Shown: in pieces, positions 48,322-57,481 of the stretch
Layout: each line of letters begins with the position of its first letter
Numbering within the stretch: position 1 is the stretch's first letter
Source of the DNA: Brotonthovivens ammoniilytica
GTDB taxonomy: Bacteria > Bacillota > Clostridia > Lachnospirales > Lachnospiraceae
Direction: 5' to 3'
Assembly (NCBI RefSeq): GCF_025566885.1
Contig: NZ_JAOQJQ010000003.1
Location: 62,001 to 126,000 of the forward strand
DNA length: 64,000 nucleotides
Translations under genes and position numbers: made by a program
Notes under the pieces: generated by a model
Seen by the model: the letters and a program-made list of their open reading frames with translations, nothing else
What the model was told of the DNA's origin: nothing
Databases searched by the model: none

Positions 48322-49569
48322 ATGGCAGTAAAAAACAACGGAGAAGAAAGAATACGTTGTTCATTTTGTGGGAAAACCCAGGAACAGGTGCGCAAATTGA
48401 TTGCAGGCCCAAAGGGGGCCTATATCTGCGATGAATGTGTGGAAATCTGTTCTGATATTATAGAGGAAGAGCTGGAAGGATATACTTCCGAGAGTGCATC
48501 GCAGTCAGAAATTAATCTGTTTAAACCGGAAGAATTAAAAGCTTTTCTGGATGATTATGTAATCGGACAGGATGAGGCGAAAAAAGTTCTCTCTGTAGCA
48601 GTTTATAATCACTATAAAAGAATTATGGCAGAACCAGATCTGGATGTGGAGCTGCAAAAGAGCAATATTTTGATGCTGGGACCTACCGGTTCCGGTAAAA
48701 CACTGCTGGCTCAGACGCTGGCTAAGATTCTTAATGTGCCTTTTGCTATTGCGGATGCCACAACATTAACAGAGGCAGGATATGTAGGCGAAGATGTGGA
48801 AAATATTTTGCTGAAAATTATCCAGGCAGCAGATTATGATGTAGAGAAAGCCCAGTACGGCATTATTTATATAGATGAAATTGATAAGATCACAAGAAAG
48901 TCAGAAAATGCATCTATTACAAGAGATGTTTCAGGAGAAGGGGTGCAGCAGGCGCTGCTGAAAATTCTGGAAGGAACTGTGGCATCTGTACCGCCTCAGG
49001 GGGGCAGAAAGCATCCTCAGCAGGAACTGATTCCCATTGATACAACGAATATTTTGTTTATATGCGGCGGTGCTTTTGAGGGACTAGATAAAATCATCGA
49101 GGCCAGAATGGATCAGAAATCCATTGGCTTTAATGCGGAAATTTCTGATAAAAAGGACAAAAATGTAGGAGAGCTGTTAAAAGAAGCTCTGCCTCAGGAT
49201 TTTATAAAATTCGGATTGATTCCGGAGTTTATCGGGCGTGTTCCTATGGTAGTTTCCCTGGAGGCGCTGGATAAAGAGTCACTGGTCCGGATTCTTACGG
49301 AACCGAAAAATTCTCTGATGAAACAGTACGAGAAGCTGTTTGAGTTAGACCAGGTAGAGCTGGTATTTAAGAAGGAGGCTCTAGAGGCAATCGCAGAGTG
49401 TTCACTGAAACGAAAAACCGGCGCCCGGGGTCTTCGTGCGATTATGGAAAAAACCATGATGGATCTGATGTATCGGATTCCTTCAGATGATACCATTACA
49501 AAGTGTATCATTACCAGAGAAACAGTAACAGGAAGCGGAGAAGCCGTTCTGGAATATAAAAGCAAATAG
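48322..49569 (+). CDS. clpX: Clp protease ATP-binding subunit ClpX
   Basis: 415 residues. The N-terminal zinc-binding domain has CSFCGKTQEQ...ICDECVEIC. The AAA+ module has Walker A GPTGSGKTLL, the pore loop in EAGYVGEDVE, Walker B YIDEIDKI and the IGF loop IGFNAE that docks on ClpP. It unfolds tagged substrates for ClpP. It is co-transcribed with clpP. A GC-rich inverted repeat lies between clpX and lon. Confidence 0.97.
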   Translation: MAVKNNGEERIRCSFCGKTQEQVRKLIAGPKGAYICDECVEICSDIIEEELEGYTSESASQSEINLFKPEELKAFLDDYVIGQDEAKKVLSVAVYNHYKRIMAEPDLDVELQKSNILMLGPTGSGKTLLAQTLAKILNVPFAIADATTLTEAGYVGEDVENILLKIIQAADYDVEKAQYGIIYIDEIDKITRKSENASITRDVSGEGVQQALLKILEGTVASVPPQGGRKHPQQELIPIDTTNILFICGGAFEGLDKIIEARMDQKSIGFNAEISDKKDKNVGELLKEALPQDFIKFGLIPEFIGRVPMVVSLEALDKESLVRILTEPKNSLMKQYEKLFELDQVELVFKKEALEAIAECSLKRKTGARGLRAIMEKTMMDLMYRIPSDDTITKCIITRETVTGSGEAVLEYKSK

Positions 49570-49585
49570 GCAAAGAGAAAATTAC

Positions 49586-49622
49586 ATGGACGGAGCTTTC
49601 TTGTGAGAGCTTCGTCCATTTC
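49586..49622 (+). terminator. Inverted repeat between clpX and lon
   Basis: ATGGACGGAGCT (49586-49597) and AGCTTCGTCCAT (49608-49619) form an 11 of 12 stem followed only by TTTC, so it is a weak terminator or mRNA end stabiliser. Confidence 0.55.
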
Positions 49623-49654
49623 ACAATAAGACATAAGAGAAATGGAGGACGGTT

Positions 49655-51982
49655 ATGAGTGAACTTTTAAAAGAACTGCCCGCTGTAGCCTTAAGAGGCA
49701 TTACAATTTTACCGGGAATGATTGCGCATTTTGATATCAGCCGTGAGAAATCTATCAAAGCCATTGAGACCTGCATGATGGAAGATAATCAGATTTATCT
49801 GGTGACACAGCGGGATATGGAGGAAGAAGATCCTGATGTAAACGGTTTATATAAGATTGGTGTCATTGCCAGCATCAGACAGCTGATTAAGTTAAAAGAT
49901 GATGTTGTGAGAGTTTTGGTGGAAGGGAAAGAAAAAGCTGAACTTGCATATCTTAATCAGGATAAAGGATATCTGGAAGCAGCAGTAGTACCGGTGGAGG
50001 AAAAGGAGACGGAAGTGTCCCCTGAGGTAGAAGAAGCCATGCTGCGGGCTGTGCAGGAGGCTATGATTGAATATTGTAAAGTGAATCCAAAATCAGGAAA
50101 AGAACTGGCCCGCCAGGCAGATGGATTGAATCATCTGAATACACTGATGGATCTTTTAGGAAACAACCTTCCGATTTTTTATGAACAAAAGCAGAAATTG
50201 CTGGATGCATCATCCCTGGAGGAACGCTATGGGGTTTTGATGAATATTCTGCTCAGCGAGACGAATATTCTTGAAATAAAAAATGAGCTCCAGATGAAAG
50301 TAAAGGAACAGGTAGATAAAAATCAAAAAGAATATATTCTGCGGGAGCAGATGAAAGTGATTCGGAAGGAGCTAGGAGAGGACAATACGGAATCTGACAG
50401 CCAGCGGTATTTAAAACAGACAGAGGAGCTGAATGCCCCCTTACAGATCAAAAACAGAATCAGAAAAGAAATTGAACGGTTTAAAAATATTGCCGGAAAT
50501 GCTTCTGAGGGCAGCGTGGCAAGAGGATACATAGAAACTCTTCTGGCACTGCCATGGGAGAAAGCCTCTAAAGATAATACAGATCTTGACAATGCAGAGT
50601 TTATTTTAAATGAAGATCATTATGGACTGGAAAAGGTAAAAGAACGGGTGCTGGAGTTTTTGGCTGTGCGCAATATGACAAAAAAAGGGGAGAGTCCCAT
50701 TCTTTGTCTGATTGGCCCGCCGGGAACCGGAAAAACCAGTATTGCCCGGTCCGTTGCAAGAGCCCTGGATAAAAAATATGTGCGGATCTGCCTGGGCGGC
50801 GTTCGGGATGAAGCGGAAATACGGGGGCACAGAAGAACGTATGTGGGGGCTATGCCTGGCCGGATTGTGGAAGGCATCAGGCAGGCCGGTGTAAAAAATC
50901 CCCTGATTCTTCTGGATGAAATTGATAAAATGAGCAGTGATTATAAAGGAGATCCTTCTTCGGCTATGCTGGAGGTGCTGGATTCAGAACAAAACCAGAG
51001 ATTTATGGATCATTATGTGGATCTTCCGGTAGATTTGTCAGAAGCTTTGTTTATTGCTACTGCAAATGATATCGGAAATATTCCCCGGCCTTTGATGGAC
51101 CGTATGGAGCTGATTGAAGTACAGAGCTATACCTCAAATGAGAAGCTGCACATTGCAAAAGAGCATCTGATAGGGAAGCAGAAAGAGAAAAACGGGCTGG
51201 ACGCAGATCAGATCAGCTTCAGCGACCGGGCGCTGATGAGTCTTATTGAGGGTTATACAAAAGAAGCAGGTGTGCGGAATCTTGAGCGCAGGATTGGTGA
51301 ACTCTGCCGTAAGGCAGCCAGAGAGATTTATCAGAAACATAAAAATGCCGTTAAGATCACAGAGACAGCTCTTGAGAAATATCTTGGAAAAAGAATATTT
51401 ACTACAGATATGGCGAATACAGAGGATGAAATCGGAATTGTAAGGGGGCTGGCATGGACCAGTGTAGGCGGAGATACGCTGGAAATCGAAGTAAATATTA
51501 TGCCGGGAAAAGGTGAGTTTTTACTTACCGGAAAACTGGGAGATGTAATGAAAGAATCTGCCCAGGCCGGTATCAGCTATATCCGGTCGGTCAGTGAACA
51601 ATATCAGATAGAAAATAATTTTTTCAAAGAGCATGATATACATATCCATATTCCGGAAGGAGCAGTGCCAAAGGACGGACCGTCAGCGGGAATTACTATG
51701 GCTGCGGCTATGCTGTCTGCCATTATTCAAAAACCCGTTAAGGCAGATGTGGCTATGACCGGTGAGATTACTTTAAGAGGCAGGGTTTTACCTGTAGGCG
51801 GATTAAAAGAGAAACTTTTAGCGGCTAAAAATGCCGGGATTAAAACGGTCTGCGTTCCGGCAGACAATGAGAAAGATGTATCAGAAATCTCGCAGGAAAT
51901 AAAACGTGGGCTGGACATTCATTTTGTTTCCCGGATGCAGGATGTACTGGAAATTGCATTTGCAGACGGTAAAGAAGCATAA
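49655..51982 (+). CDS. lon: ATP-dependent protease Lon
   Basis: 775 residues in the LonA layout: N-terminal substrate-binding domain (LPAVALRGITILPGM), a long coiled coil, AAA+ domain with GPPGTGKTSIARSVA and ILLDEIDKM, and the protease domain with the catalytic Ser in PKDGPSAGITMA and Lys in KEKLLAAKNAG. It removes damaged and short-lived regulatory proteins. It follows clpX by 85 bases with its own AATGGAGG site. engB follows 26 bases downstream. Confidence 0.97.
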   Translation: MSELLKELPAVALRGITILPGMIAHFDISREKSIKAIETCMMEDNQIYLVTQRDMEEEDPDVNGLYKIGVIASIRQLIKLKDDVVRVLVEGKEKAELAYLNQDKGYLEAAVVPVEEKETEVSPEVEEAMLRAVQEAMIEYCKVNPKSGKELARQADGLNHLNTLMDLLGNNLPIFYEQKQKLLDASSLEERYGVLMNILLSETNILEIKNELQMKVKEQVDKNQKEYILREQMKVIRKELGEDNTESDSQRYLKQTEELNAPLQIKNRIRKEIERFKNIAGNASEGSVARGYIETLLALPWEKASKDNTDLDNAEFILNEDHYGLEKVKERVLEFLAVRNMTKKGESPILCLIGPPGTGKTSIARSVARALDKKYVRICLGGVRDEAEIRGHRRTYVGAMPGRIVEGIRQAGVKNPLILLDEIDKMSSDYKGDPSSAMLEVLDSEQNQRFMDHYVDLPVDLSEALFIATANDIGNIPRPLMDRMELIEVQSYTSNEKLHIAKEHLIGKQKEKNGLDADQISFSDRALMSLIEGYTKEAGVRNLERRIGELCRKAAREIYQKHKNAVKITETALEKYLGKRIFTTDMANTEDEIGIVRGLAWTSVGGDTLEIEVNIMPGKGEFLLTGKLGDVMKESAQAGISYIRSVSEQYQIENNFFKEHDIHIHIPEGAVPKDGPSAGITMAAAMLSAIIQKPVKADVAMTGEITLRGRVLPVGGLKEKLLAAKNAGIKTVCVPADNEKDVSEISQEIKRGLDIHFVSRMQDVLEIAFADGKEA

Positions 51983-52008
51983 CCCCACAGCGGGGAAAGG
52001 AGACCTTT

Positions 52009-52602
52009 ATGGTTATTAAAAAAGTGGAATTGGAAACAGTGTGCGGTTATACCAGCACACTGCCGGAAAATACAAAACCGGAAATTGCATTTGCAGGGAA
52101 ATCAAACGTTGGAAAGTCTTCCCTGATTAATGCTCTGATGAACCGGAAATCACTGGCGAGAACATCTTCTCAGCCCGGAAAAACCCAGACCATCAATTTT
52201 TATAATATTAATGATGAAATGTATCTGACAGACCTGCCGGGGTACGGATTTGCCCGGGTATCTCAGTCTGAAAAAGAAAAATGGGGAAAGATGATTGAAA
52301 ATTATCTGAATACTTCTAGTCAGCTGCGGGCGGTATTTCTTTTGATAGATATCCGGCATGATCCTTCTGCCAATGATAAAATGATGTATGAGTGGATGGT
52401 TTATCAGGGCTTTGAACCGATTATTATTGCTACAAAACTGGATAAAATCAAGCGGAGTCAGGTACAAAAACAGTTAAAGGCCGTGAAACAGGGGCTGAAT
52501 GTGAAACCTGGAACAATTGTAATTCCTTTTTCTGCTCAAACAAAGCAGGGGAGGGAAGAAATATGGGATTTAATGGATCAGATAGTAGAATATGAAGAAT
52601 AA
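52009..52602 (+). CDS. engB: Ribosome-biogenesis GTPase EngB/YsxC
   Basis: 197 residues with the complete G motifs: GKSNVGKSSLIN (G1), TSSQPGKTQT (G2), LTDLPGYGFA (G3), ATKLDKIKR (G4) and FSAQTKQG (G5). It helps assemble the large ribosomal subunit. The lon-engB pair is conserved in Firmicutes. The gene overlaps the start of the metal-binding protein gene by 11 bases, tying the transporter operon to it. AAAGGAG lies before the ATG. Confidence 0.96.
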   Translation: MVIKKVELETVCGYTSTLPENTKPEIAFAGKSNVGKSSLINALMNRKSLARTSSQPGKTQTINFYNINDEMYLTDLPGYGFARVSQSEKEKWGKMIENYLNTSSQLRAVFLLIDIRHDPSANDKMMYEWMVYQGFEPIIIATKLDKIKRSQVQKQLKAVKQGLNVKPGTIVIPFSAQTKQGREEIWDLMDQIVEYEE

Positions 52603-53494
52603 ATATGTGTATGTTTTAGTTTTGCTGGTCTGCATCGCTTTTGCGGGGCTTTTTCTTACGGGGATATATATGGCAGGCCAGAAAAAGGGCAGTACAAAAA
52701 AAGAACTGACAGTGGTGACGTCTTTTTATCCAATGTACGTGGCGGCAGATAACATAATTGGAGACAGTAAAGGGGTGGTGCTTCAGAATTTAAGCGAGCC
52801 CCAGACCGGGTGTCTTCATGATTATCAGCTGACGCCGGAAGATATGAAACTGTTGTCGGAAGCGGATGTGTTTATTGTAAACGGCGGCGGGATTGAAACC
52901 TTCCTGACAGATGTTGCAAAAGCATATCCGGACCTTGTGATTATGAATGCTTCTGAAAATATTCATCTGCTGGAGGATAATGCCCATGTCTGGATGGATC
53001 CAGAGCTGTATGCCGGACAGGTAAAGAAAATTGCATCCGATATGAAACAGGCTGATCCGGAGCGCGGAGCATTATATGAACAGAATGCAGCTGCATATTG
53101 TGAAAAGATCGGAGATTTGCAGCAGGAATTTGAAGAACTGAAAGCCAGGGGTTCGGGGAGCAGTCTTGTGATTTTCCATGAAGCGTATGCCTATACAGCA
53201 AAGGCACTTGGGATGAACGTGGCAGGCTCCATGGACCTGGACGAAGAGCGGCAGATCAGCGCCGGCGAGGTGGCGGAAATTTTATCAGTAATTGATTCAC
53301 AGAATGTAAAATTTGTATTTGCAGAGAGACTGTACGGGGAAAGCATGGGAAATACAGTAGAAGCAGAATCCAAAGCCCGGGTGGTTTATCTGGATCCTCT
53401 TACCAGAGGAGAATACAGGGCAGACGGATATCTGAAAGGAATGCAGAAAAATCTTGAATTGATCAAAGAGGCGTTTTCAGATTATGAGCCATAG
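52592..53494 (+). CDS. Zinc/manganese ABC transporter, substrate-binding protein
   Basis: 300 residues of the cluster A-I (ZnuA/AdcA/TroA) family, held outside the membrane by an uncleaved or signal-type N-terminal helix (YVYVLVLLVCIAFAGLFL). Metal-ligand positions: GCLHDYQLTPEDM (His), DNAHVWMDPE (His), VIFHEAYAYTAKALG (His) and the late acidic site VVYLDPLTRG. There is no lipobox Cys after the hydrophobic segment. The short His-poor loop does not distinguish Zn from Mn. It is the first of three transporter genes and overlaps engB. Confidence 0.9.
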   Translation: MKNKYVYVLVLLVCIAFAGLFLTGIYMAGQKKGSTKKELTVVTSFYPMYVAADNIIGDSKGVVLQNLSEPQTGCLHDYQLTPEDMKLLSEADVFIVNGGGIETFLTDVAKAYPDLVIMNASENIHLLEDNAHVWMDPELYAGQVKKIASDMKQADPERGALYEQNAAAYCEKIGDLQQEFEELKARGSGSSLVIFHEAYAYTAKALGMNVAGSMDLDEERQISAGEVAEILSVIDSQNVKFVFAERLYGESMGNTVEAESKARVVYLDPLTRGEYRADGYLKGMQKNLELIKEAFSDYEP

Positions 53495-53512
53495 GTGAAA
53501 GGAGGAATCACG

Positions 53513-54385
53513 ATGCGCAGATTAATTAAACCCTGCGGGCTTCACTGTATAAAAATAAATGACATTGGAGTAAAATTTGCAGAACAGACAGCATTGGAAC
53601 ATGTGAACCTTCATATTCACTGCGGGGCGCTGGCCGCTGTGATCGGAAAAAACGGAGCGGGAAAGTCCACGCTGATTCGTGCAATTTTAGATGATATTCC
53701 TCACACAGGGACCATAGAATTTAAAGATCACAAAAATGGAAATATGCAGAATATGCGGATTGGTTATGTGCCTCAAAAATTAAATATAGAAAAAAAGACG
53801 CCGGTAAGTGTCTATGATATGATTGCCTCCTATCAGTCCGGATTTCCGGTATTTTTAAAAAAACGGGCAAAAGTGCAGCAGCAGATTCTGGAAAATCTAA
53901 GGCTGTTTCAGGCGGAAGATCTCATTGACAGGCAGGTGTGCAATCTTTCCGGAGGGGAGCTGCAAAGAGTACTGCTGTCTATGGCGGTAATGTCTGAGCC
54001 GAACCTGCTGTTATTGGATGAACCGGTTTCCGGAATTGATCAAAATGGCATGGATTTGTTTTATGAAACGGTAAATGATCTAAAGCAGAACTATGATCTG
54101 GCGGTAATCTTAATATCCCATGATCTGGATTATGTAGCCAGATATGCGGACCAGGTAGTCCTGCTTGATAAGACCGTAAAGAAACAGGGAACCGTACGGC
54201 AGGTATATGAAAGTCCTGAATTTCAGCAGGTGTTTGGCCGGTTTGATATAGATTCCTTTAGGAATATGCGGGGAAAAGAACAGAGCCTTAAAGCCTCAGC
54301 GCTAAACAAGGAGCTGGTAAAGCAGACATCTAAAAGAAGGGATACCCCTGGTTTTCCCATATCAGACAGGAGGGGGCGCTTATGA
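53513..54385 (+). CDS. Zinc/manganese ABC transporter, ATP-binding protein
   Basis: 290 residues from the ATG at 53513, which has AAAGGAGG upstream; the GTG at 53495 is less likely. Walker A is GKNGAGKSTLIRA, signature LSGGELQRVLL, Walker B LLLLDEPVSGID and switch His in LISHDLDYVA. It powers metal import by the neighbouring permease. It overlaps the permease gene by 4 bases. The C-terminal 40 residues beyond the ATPase core are basic and of unknown role. Confidence 0.92.
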   Translation: MRRLIKPCGLHCIKINDIGVKFAEQTALEHVNLHIHCGALAAVIGKNGAGKSTLIRAILDDIPHTGTIEFKDHKNGNMQNMRIGYVPQKLNIEKKTPVSVYDMIASYQSGFPVFLKKRAKVQQQILENLRLFQAEDLIDRQVCNLSGGELQRVLLSMAVMSEPNLLLLDEPVSGIDQNGMDLFYETVNDLKQNYDLAVILISHDLDYVARYADQVVLLDKTVKKQGTVRQVYESPEFQQVFGRFDIDSFRNMRGKEQSLKASALNKELVKQTSKRRDTPGFPISDRRGRL

Positions 54386-55194
54386 TGGAAATGCTGGCAT
54401 CATTGTTTTCTTATGACTTTATGAAAAATGCCTTTCTGGCAGTGCTGATTATTACACCTCTCTTTGGCCTGTTAGGAACCATGATTGTAAATAATAAGAT
54501 GGCTTTTTTTTCGGATGCTCTTGGGCACTCCGCTCTTACCGGGATGGCCATAGGCATAGTTCTTGGAATCCAGGATACAAATTTATCCATGATCTTGTTT
54601 GCAGTTGTGTTTGCGCTTCTGTTAAACAAAATCAGCAGCAGTATAAAAGCGGCAACAGATACCATTATTTCTGTATTTTCTTCCTGCAGTATTGCTGTAG
54701 GGCTTGCTATTTTATCCCGGGGCGGGAATTTTAGTAAATATTCCAGTCTCCTGGTGGGGGATATACTGAGCATTACCCAGAAAGAAATCTTTTATTTATT
54801 TATTATATTTCTGGCAACCCTGGTATTCTGGGTTGTATGTTACAATCAGCTGCAGGCGGTAAGCATTCACCGGACGCTGGCAAAAAGCCGGCGTATGAAG
54901 GTAGTACTGATTGAAAATCTGTTTTCTGTTTTTATTGCTGTTGTAGTTATGCTGTCTATTAAATGGGTGGGTATCCTGATTATCAATGCACTGCTGATTC
55001 TGCCCGCCGCTTCTAGCAGGAATATTGCGGAAAATGTCAGGGAATATCATTTTTTTGCCGTTCTATTTTCTGTATTTTCCGGAATACTAGGACTGGTAAT
55101 TTCTTATTTTACCAATGTGGCTTCCGGTCCTATGATTGTAATACTGGCTTCTGTCATCTTTTTTGCCACATATATTTATGGGAAAAATAAATAG
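54382..55194 (+). CDS. Zinc/manganese ABC transporter, permease
   Basis: 270 residues, about eight membrane helices of the ABC-3 family (ZnuB/TroC): AFFSDALGHSALTGMAIG in the second helix region, LVGDILSITQKEI and IKWVGILIINALLILPAASSR. It forms the channel for the metal delivered by the binding protein encoded at 52592-53494. The start ATGATG at 54382 overlaps the ATPase gene and is preceded by AGGAGGGGG. A terminator at 55257-55299 ends the engB-transporter unit. Confidence 0.93.
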   Translation: MMEMLASLFSYDFMKNAFLAVLIITPLFGLLGTMIVNNKMAFFSDALGHSALTGMAIGIVLGIQDTNLSMILFAVVFALLLNKISSSIKAATDTIISVFSSCSIAVGLAILSRGGNFSKYSSLLVGDILSITQKEIFYLFIIFLATLVFWVVCYNQLQAVSIHRTLAKSRRMKVVLIENLFSVFIAVVVMLSIKWVGILIINALLILPAASSRNIAENVREYHFFAVLFSVFSGILGLVISYFTNVASGPMIVILASVIFFATYIYGKNK

Positions 55195-55256
55195 GGAAAG
55201 ACCATTACCTCAAAGAACAATCGTCAAAAAGGGATTGTTATGGATGGGAAAAGGAG

Positions 55257-55299
55257 AAACTGTCTGGTTGAAATGCAAAATTTTATCAGACAGTTTTTC
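55257..55299 (+). terminator. Terminator of the metal transporter operon
   Basis: AAACTGTCTG (55257-55266) pairs with CAGACAGTTT (55287-55296) followed by a T-rich tail. Confidence 0.85.
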
Positions 55300-55400
55300 T
55301 TTGTTTTTATGCAGTTTTTTAACCAAATTGCCCTGTAATTCATATATAGTTCATAATCCTGTTATAAACTGCAGAAGGTTAAGAAAAAATTAAGAATAAT

Positions 55401-55417
55401 ACGCGCCTGAGGCGTGT
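55401..55417. promoter_or_regulatory. Small palindrome upstream of the sulfation operon
   Basis: ACGCGCC-TGA-GGCGTGT lies in the leader about 36 bases before the sulfotransferase start codon. It could be an operator or a leader hairpin. No matching promoter hexamers are convincing nearby. Confidence 0.35.
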
Positions 55418-55452
55418 TTGACCACAATAAACGAAAGAAGGAAGTAAATGGA

Positions 55453-56586
55453 ATGGAAAAAAAGAAGTTAAATTTTTCCCACAACCTGCTTGGGTGCCGG
55501 TTTGATAACTGGATGCGTCTGATTCATCAAAACCCAGTTACTCCGGAAAACAAAAAGCAGGTTCGTTTTATGTCCGTAGTTTCTTTTGTTCTTGGGATTC
55601 CTGCATTTTTAGAGTGGCTGATCTTTTATATTCCCATTAAAAGGACGAAGATCAGGAAAGATCCGGTTTATATTGTAGGACACTGGAGAACGGGAACTAC
55701 ATTTTTGCAGAATCTTATGACAAGAGATCCGCAGTTTGGCTGGTTTGATCCGGTAAAAACAGTATCATTTAACAATTGTATTTTGCTGAAACCTCTGCTG
55801 GCGGCGGCACAGAAATATCTGCTGCGGGGAGCCAGGCCTATGGATAATCTGGAATATACACTGGATCTGCCTATGGAGGAAGTATTTGCACAGGCTACCA
55901 TTTCTACCCAGGCCATTGCGCATATGCTTGTATTTCCCGACGGAGGACGGGGCGTAAAATATATTGAGACAGCCTTTATTGATGAGCAGCCTGAAAAAAA
56001 GCAGCGGGAATGGAAGAAGGCATATAGTTATATTATAAAAAAAGTAACGTTTCTGGAAAAAGGCAGACAGCTGCTTTTAAAAAGCCCGGAGAATACCTGC
56101 CGGATTGGGATGCTGAAACGCTGCTATCCGGGAGCGAAATTTATTAATATATACCGGGACCCCTATGTGGTAGTTATGTCAACCTATAACATGTTCATCA
56201 AAGAAATGGGATTATTCTGCCTGAACAAAAAGCCATCTAATGAATTTATCGAAGATGCGGTGATTGACCTGTTTGAGAGGATCTACAGAAAGGCCTTTAA
56301 TGAGCTTTATGCTATGCCGGAAGGGGATTATATTGATATCTGTTATGAAGAGTTCTGCAAAGATCCCAAAGAGAACTTAAAAACCATTTATGAACATCTG
56401 GGTCTGGAAGGATATGAAAATGCCCTGCCGCACTTTGAAAAATATCTGGACAGCCAGAAAAACTACAAAAAGAATCAATTTGAATTAAAAGATGAGTTAC
56501 GAAATAAAATAAATGACCGCCTGGGATTTTATTTTGAGCATTATGGATATGAAATGCGCACCGGCGGTGAGAAGGAGGATTGCTGA
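55453..56586 (+). CDS. PAPS-dependent sulfotransferase family protein
   Basis: 377 residues of the Sulfotransfer_3 type. The 5'-phosphosulfate loop is VGHWRTGTTFLQNLMTRDP near residue 72. The 3'-phosphate-binding motif is NIYRDPYVVVMSTYNMF near residue 240. The N-terminal hydrophobic patch (VVSFVLGIPAFLEWLIFYIP) suggests contact with the membrane or a lipid acceptor. It transfers sulfate from PAPS to a hydroxyl or amine; the acceptor is unknown. The start at 55453 follows AAGGAAG. cysD begins 3 bases after its stop and cysNC follows, so the three genes form an operon that both makes and uses PAPS. Confidence 0.85.
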   Translation: MEKKKLNFSHNLLGCRFDNWMRLIHQNPVTPENKKQVRFMSVVSFVLGIPAFLEWLIFYIPIKRTKIRKDPVYIVGHWRTGTTFLQNLMTRDPQFGWFDPVKTVSFNNCILLKPLLAAAQKYLLRGARPMDNLEYTLDLPMEEVFAQATISTQAIAHMLVFPDGGRGVKYIETAFIDEQPEKKQREWKKAYSYIIKKVTFLEKGRQLLLKSPENTCRIGMLKRCYPGAKFINIYRDPYVVVMSTYNMFIKEMGLFCLNKKPSNEFIEDAVIDLFERIYRKAFNELYAMPEGDYIDICYEEFCKDPKENLKTIYEHLGLEGYENALPHFEKYLDSQKNYKKNQFELKDELRNKINDRLGFYFEHYGYEMRTGGEKEDC

Positions 56587-56589
56587 GTT

Positions 56590-57468
56590 ATGGATCATTT
56601 GGATAAACTGGAGGCAAAAAGTGTACACATTTTAAGAGAGGCCTATGCGGCTTTTGGGAATTTATGTATGCTCTGGTCAATTGGAAAGGACAGTACAGTT
56701 TTACTCTGGCTTGCCAGAAAGGCATTTTACGGCCATGTACCGTTTCCCCTGGTGCATGTGGATACTCATTATAAAATACCGGAGATGATTGAATACCGGG
56801 ACCGTCTGGCCAAAGAGTACGGACTTTATATGATTTACGGAGAAAACAAAGAGGCTTTAGAGGCGGGAGAGACATTTCCAGAGGGAAAGGTTTCCCATAT
56901 GGAATGCTGCAAGCGTCTGAAAACAGAGGCTCTTACCCATACATTAAATGGAACCTGGCCCCGTTACCGCTTAAATCTTCAGACCGGAGAATATGAACAG
57001 GATACAGACACGGCGGCTTACACGGGAGTAATTGTAGGGGCCCGTTCCGATGAGGAAGGCTCCCGCTCCAAGGAAAGATATTTTTCCCCAAGAGATAAAT
57101 ATAATGACTGGAATCTGGATGATCAGCCCCCTGAGTTCTGGAATCAGTTTAAGACAGATTTTGCTCCGGGAACTCATGTAAGAATTCATCCTCTGTTAGA
57201 CTGGACGGAGCTGAATATCTGGGAATATATTGAACGGGAAAATATCCCCACAGTTTCTCTGTACTACAATCAGGGAGACGGAACAAGATACCGTTCCTTA
57301 GGCTGTGCACCCTGTACAAAGCCTATTAAATCAGAGTCACGCAATCCAAGAGAAATTATTGAAGAACTAAAAACCGGAGCGCTTTCTAACATTGCCGAGA
57401 GAAGCGGCCGTGAACAGGATAAAGAAGACGGGGGCCTTGAGACGCTCCGCCGGAATGGATATATGTAG
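56590..57468 (+). CDS. cysD: Sulfate adenylyltransferase subunit 2
   Basis: 292 residues of the PAPS-reductase/ATP-pyrophosphatase fold with the P-loop-like SIGKDSTVLLWLARKA near residue 30, VGARSDEEGSRSKERYFS in the middle and the CysD-type TRYRSLGCAPCTKPI. With the CysN GTPase it makes adenosine phosphosulfate (APS) from ATP and sulfate. The SLGCAPCT segment and partner gene mark it as CysD rather than CysH reductase. The 3-base gap to the sulfotransferase gene with AAGGAGG inside its end, and the 13-base gap to cysNC, show tight coupling. Confidence 0.95.
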   Translation: MDHLDKLEAKSVHILREAYAAFGNLCMLWSIGKDSTVLLWLARKAFYGHVPFPLVHVDTHYKIPEMIEYRDRLAKEYGLYMIYGENKEALEAGETFPEGKVSHMECCKRLKTEALTHTLNGTWPRYRLNLQTGEYEQDTDTAAYTGVIVGARSDEEGSRSKERYFSPRDKYNDWNLDDQPPEFWNQFKTDFAPGTHVRIHPLLDWTELNIWEYIERENIPTVSLYYNQGDGTRYRSLGCAPCTKPIKSESRNPREIIEELKTGALSNIAERSGREQDKEDGGLETLRRNGYM

Positions 57469-57481
57469 GAGGAAGGCACAA

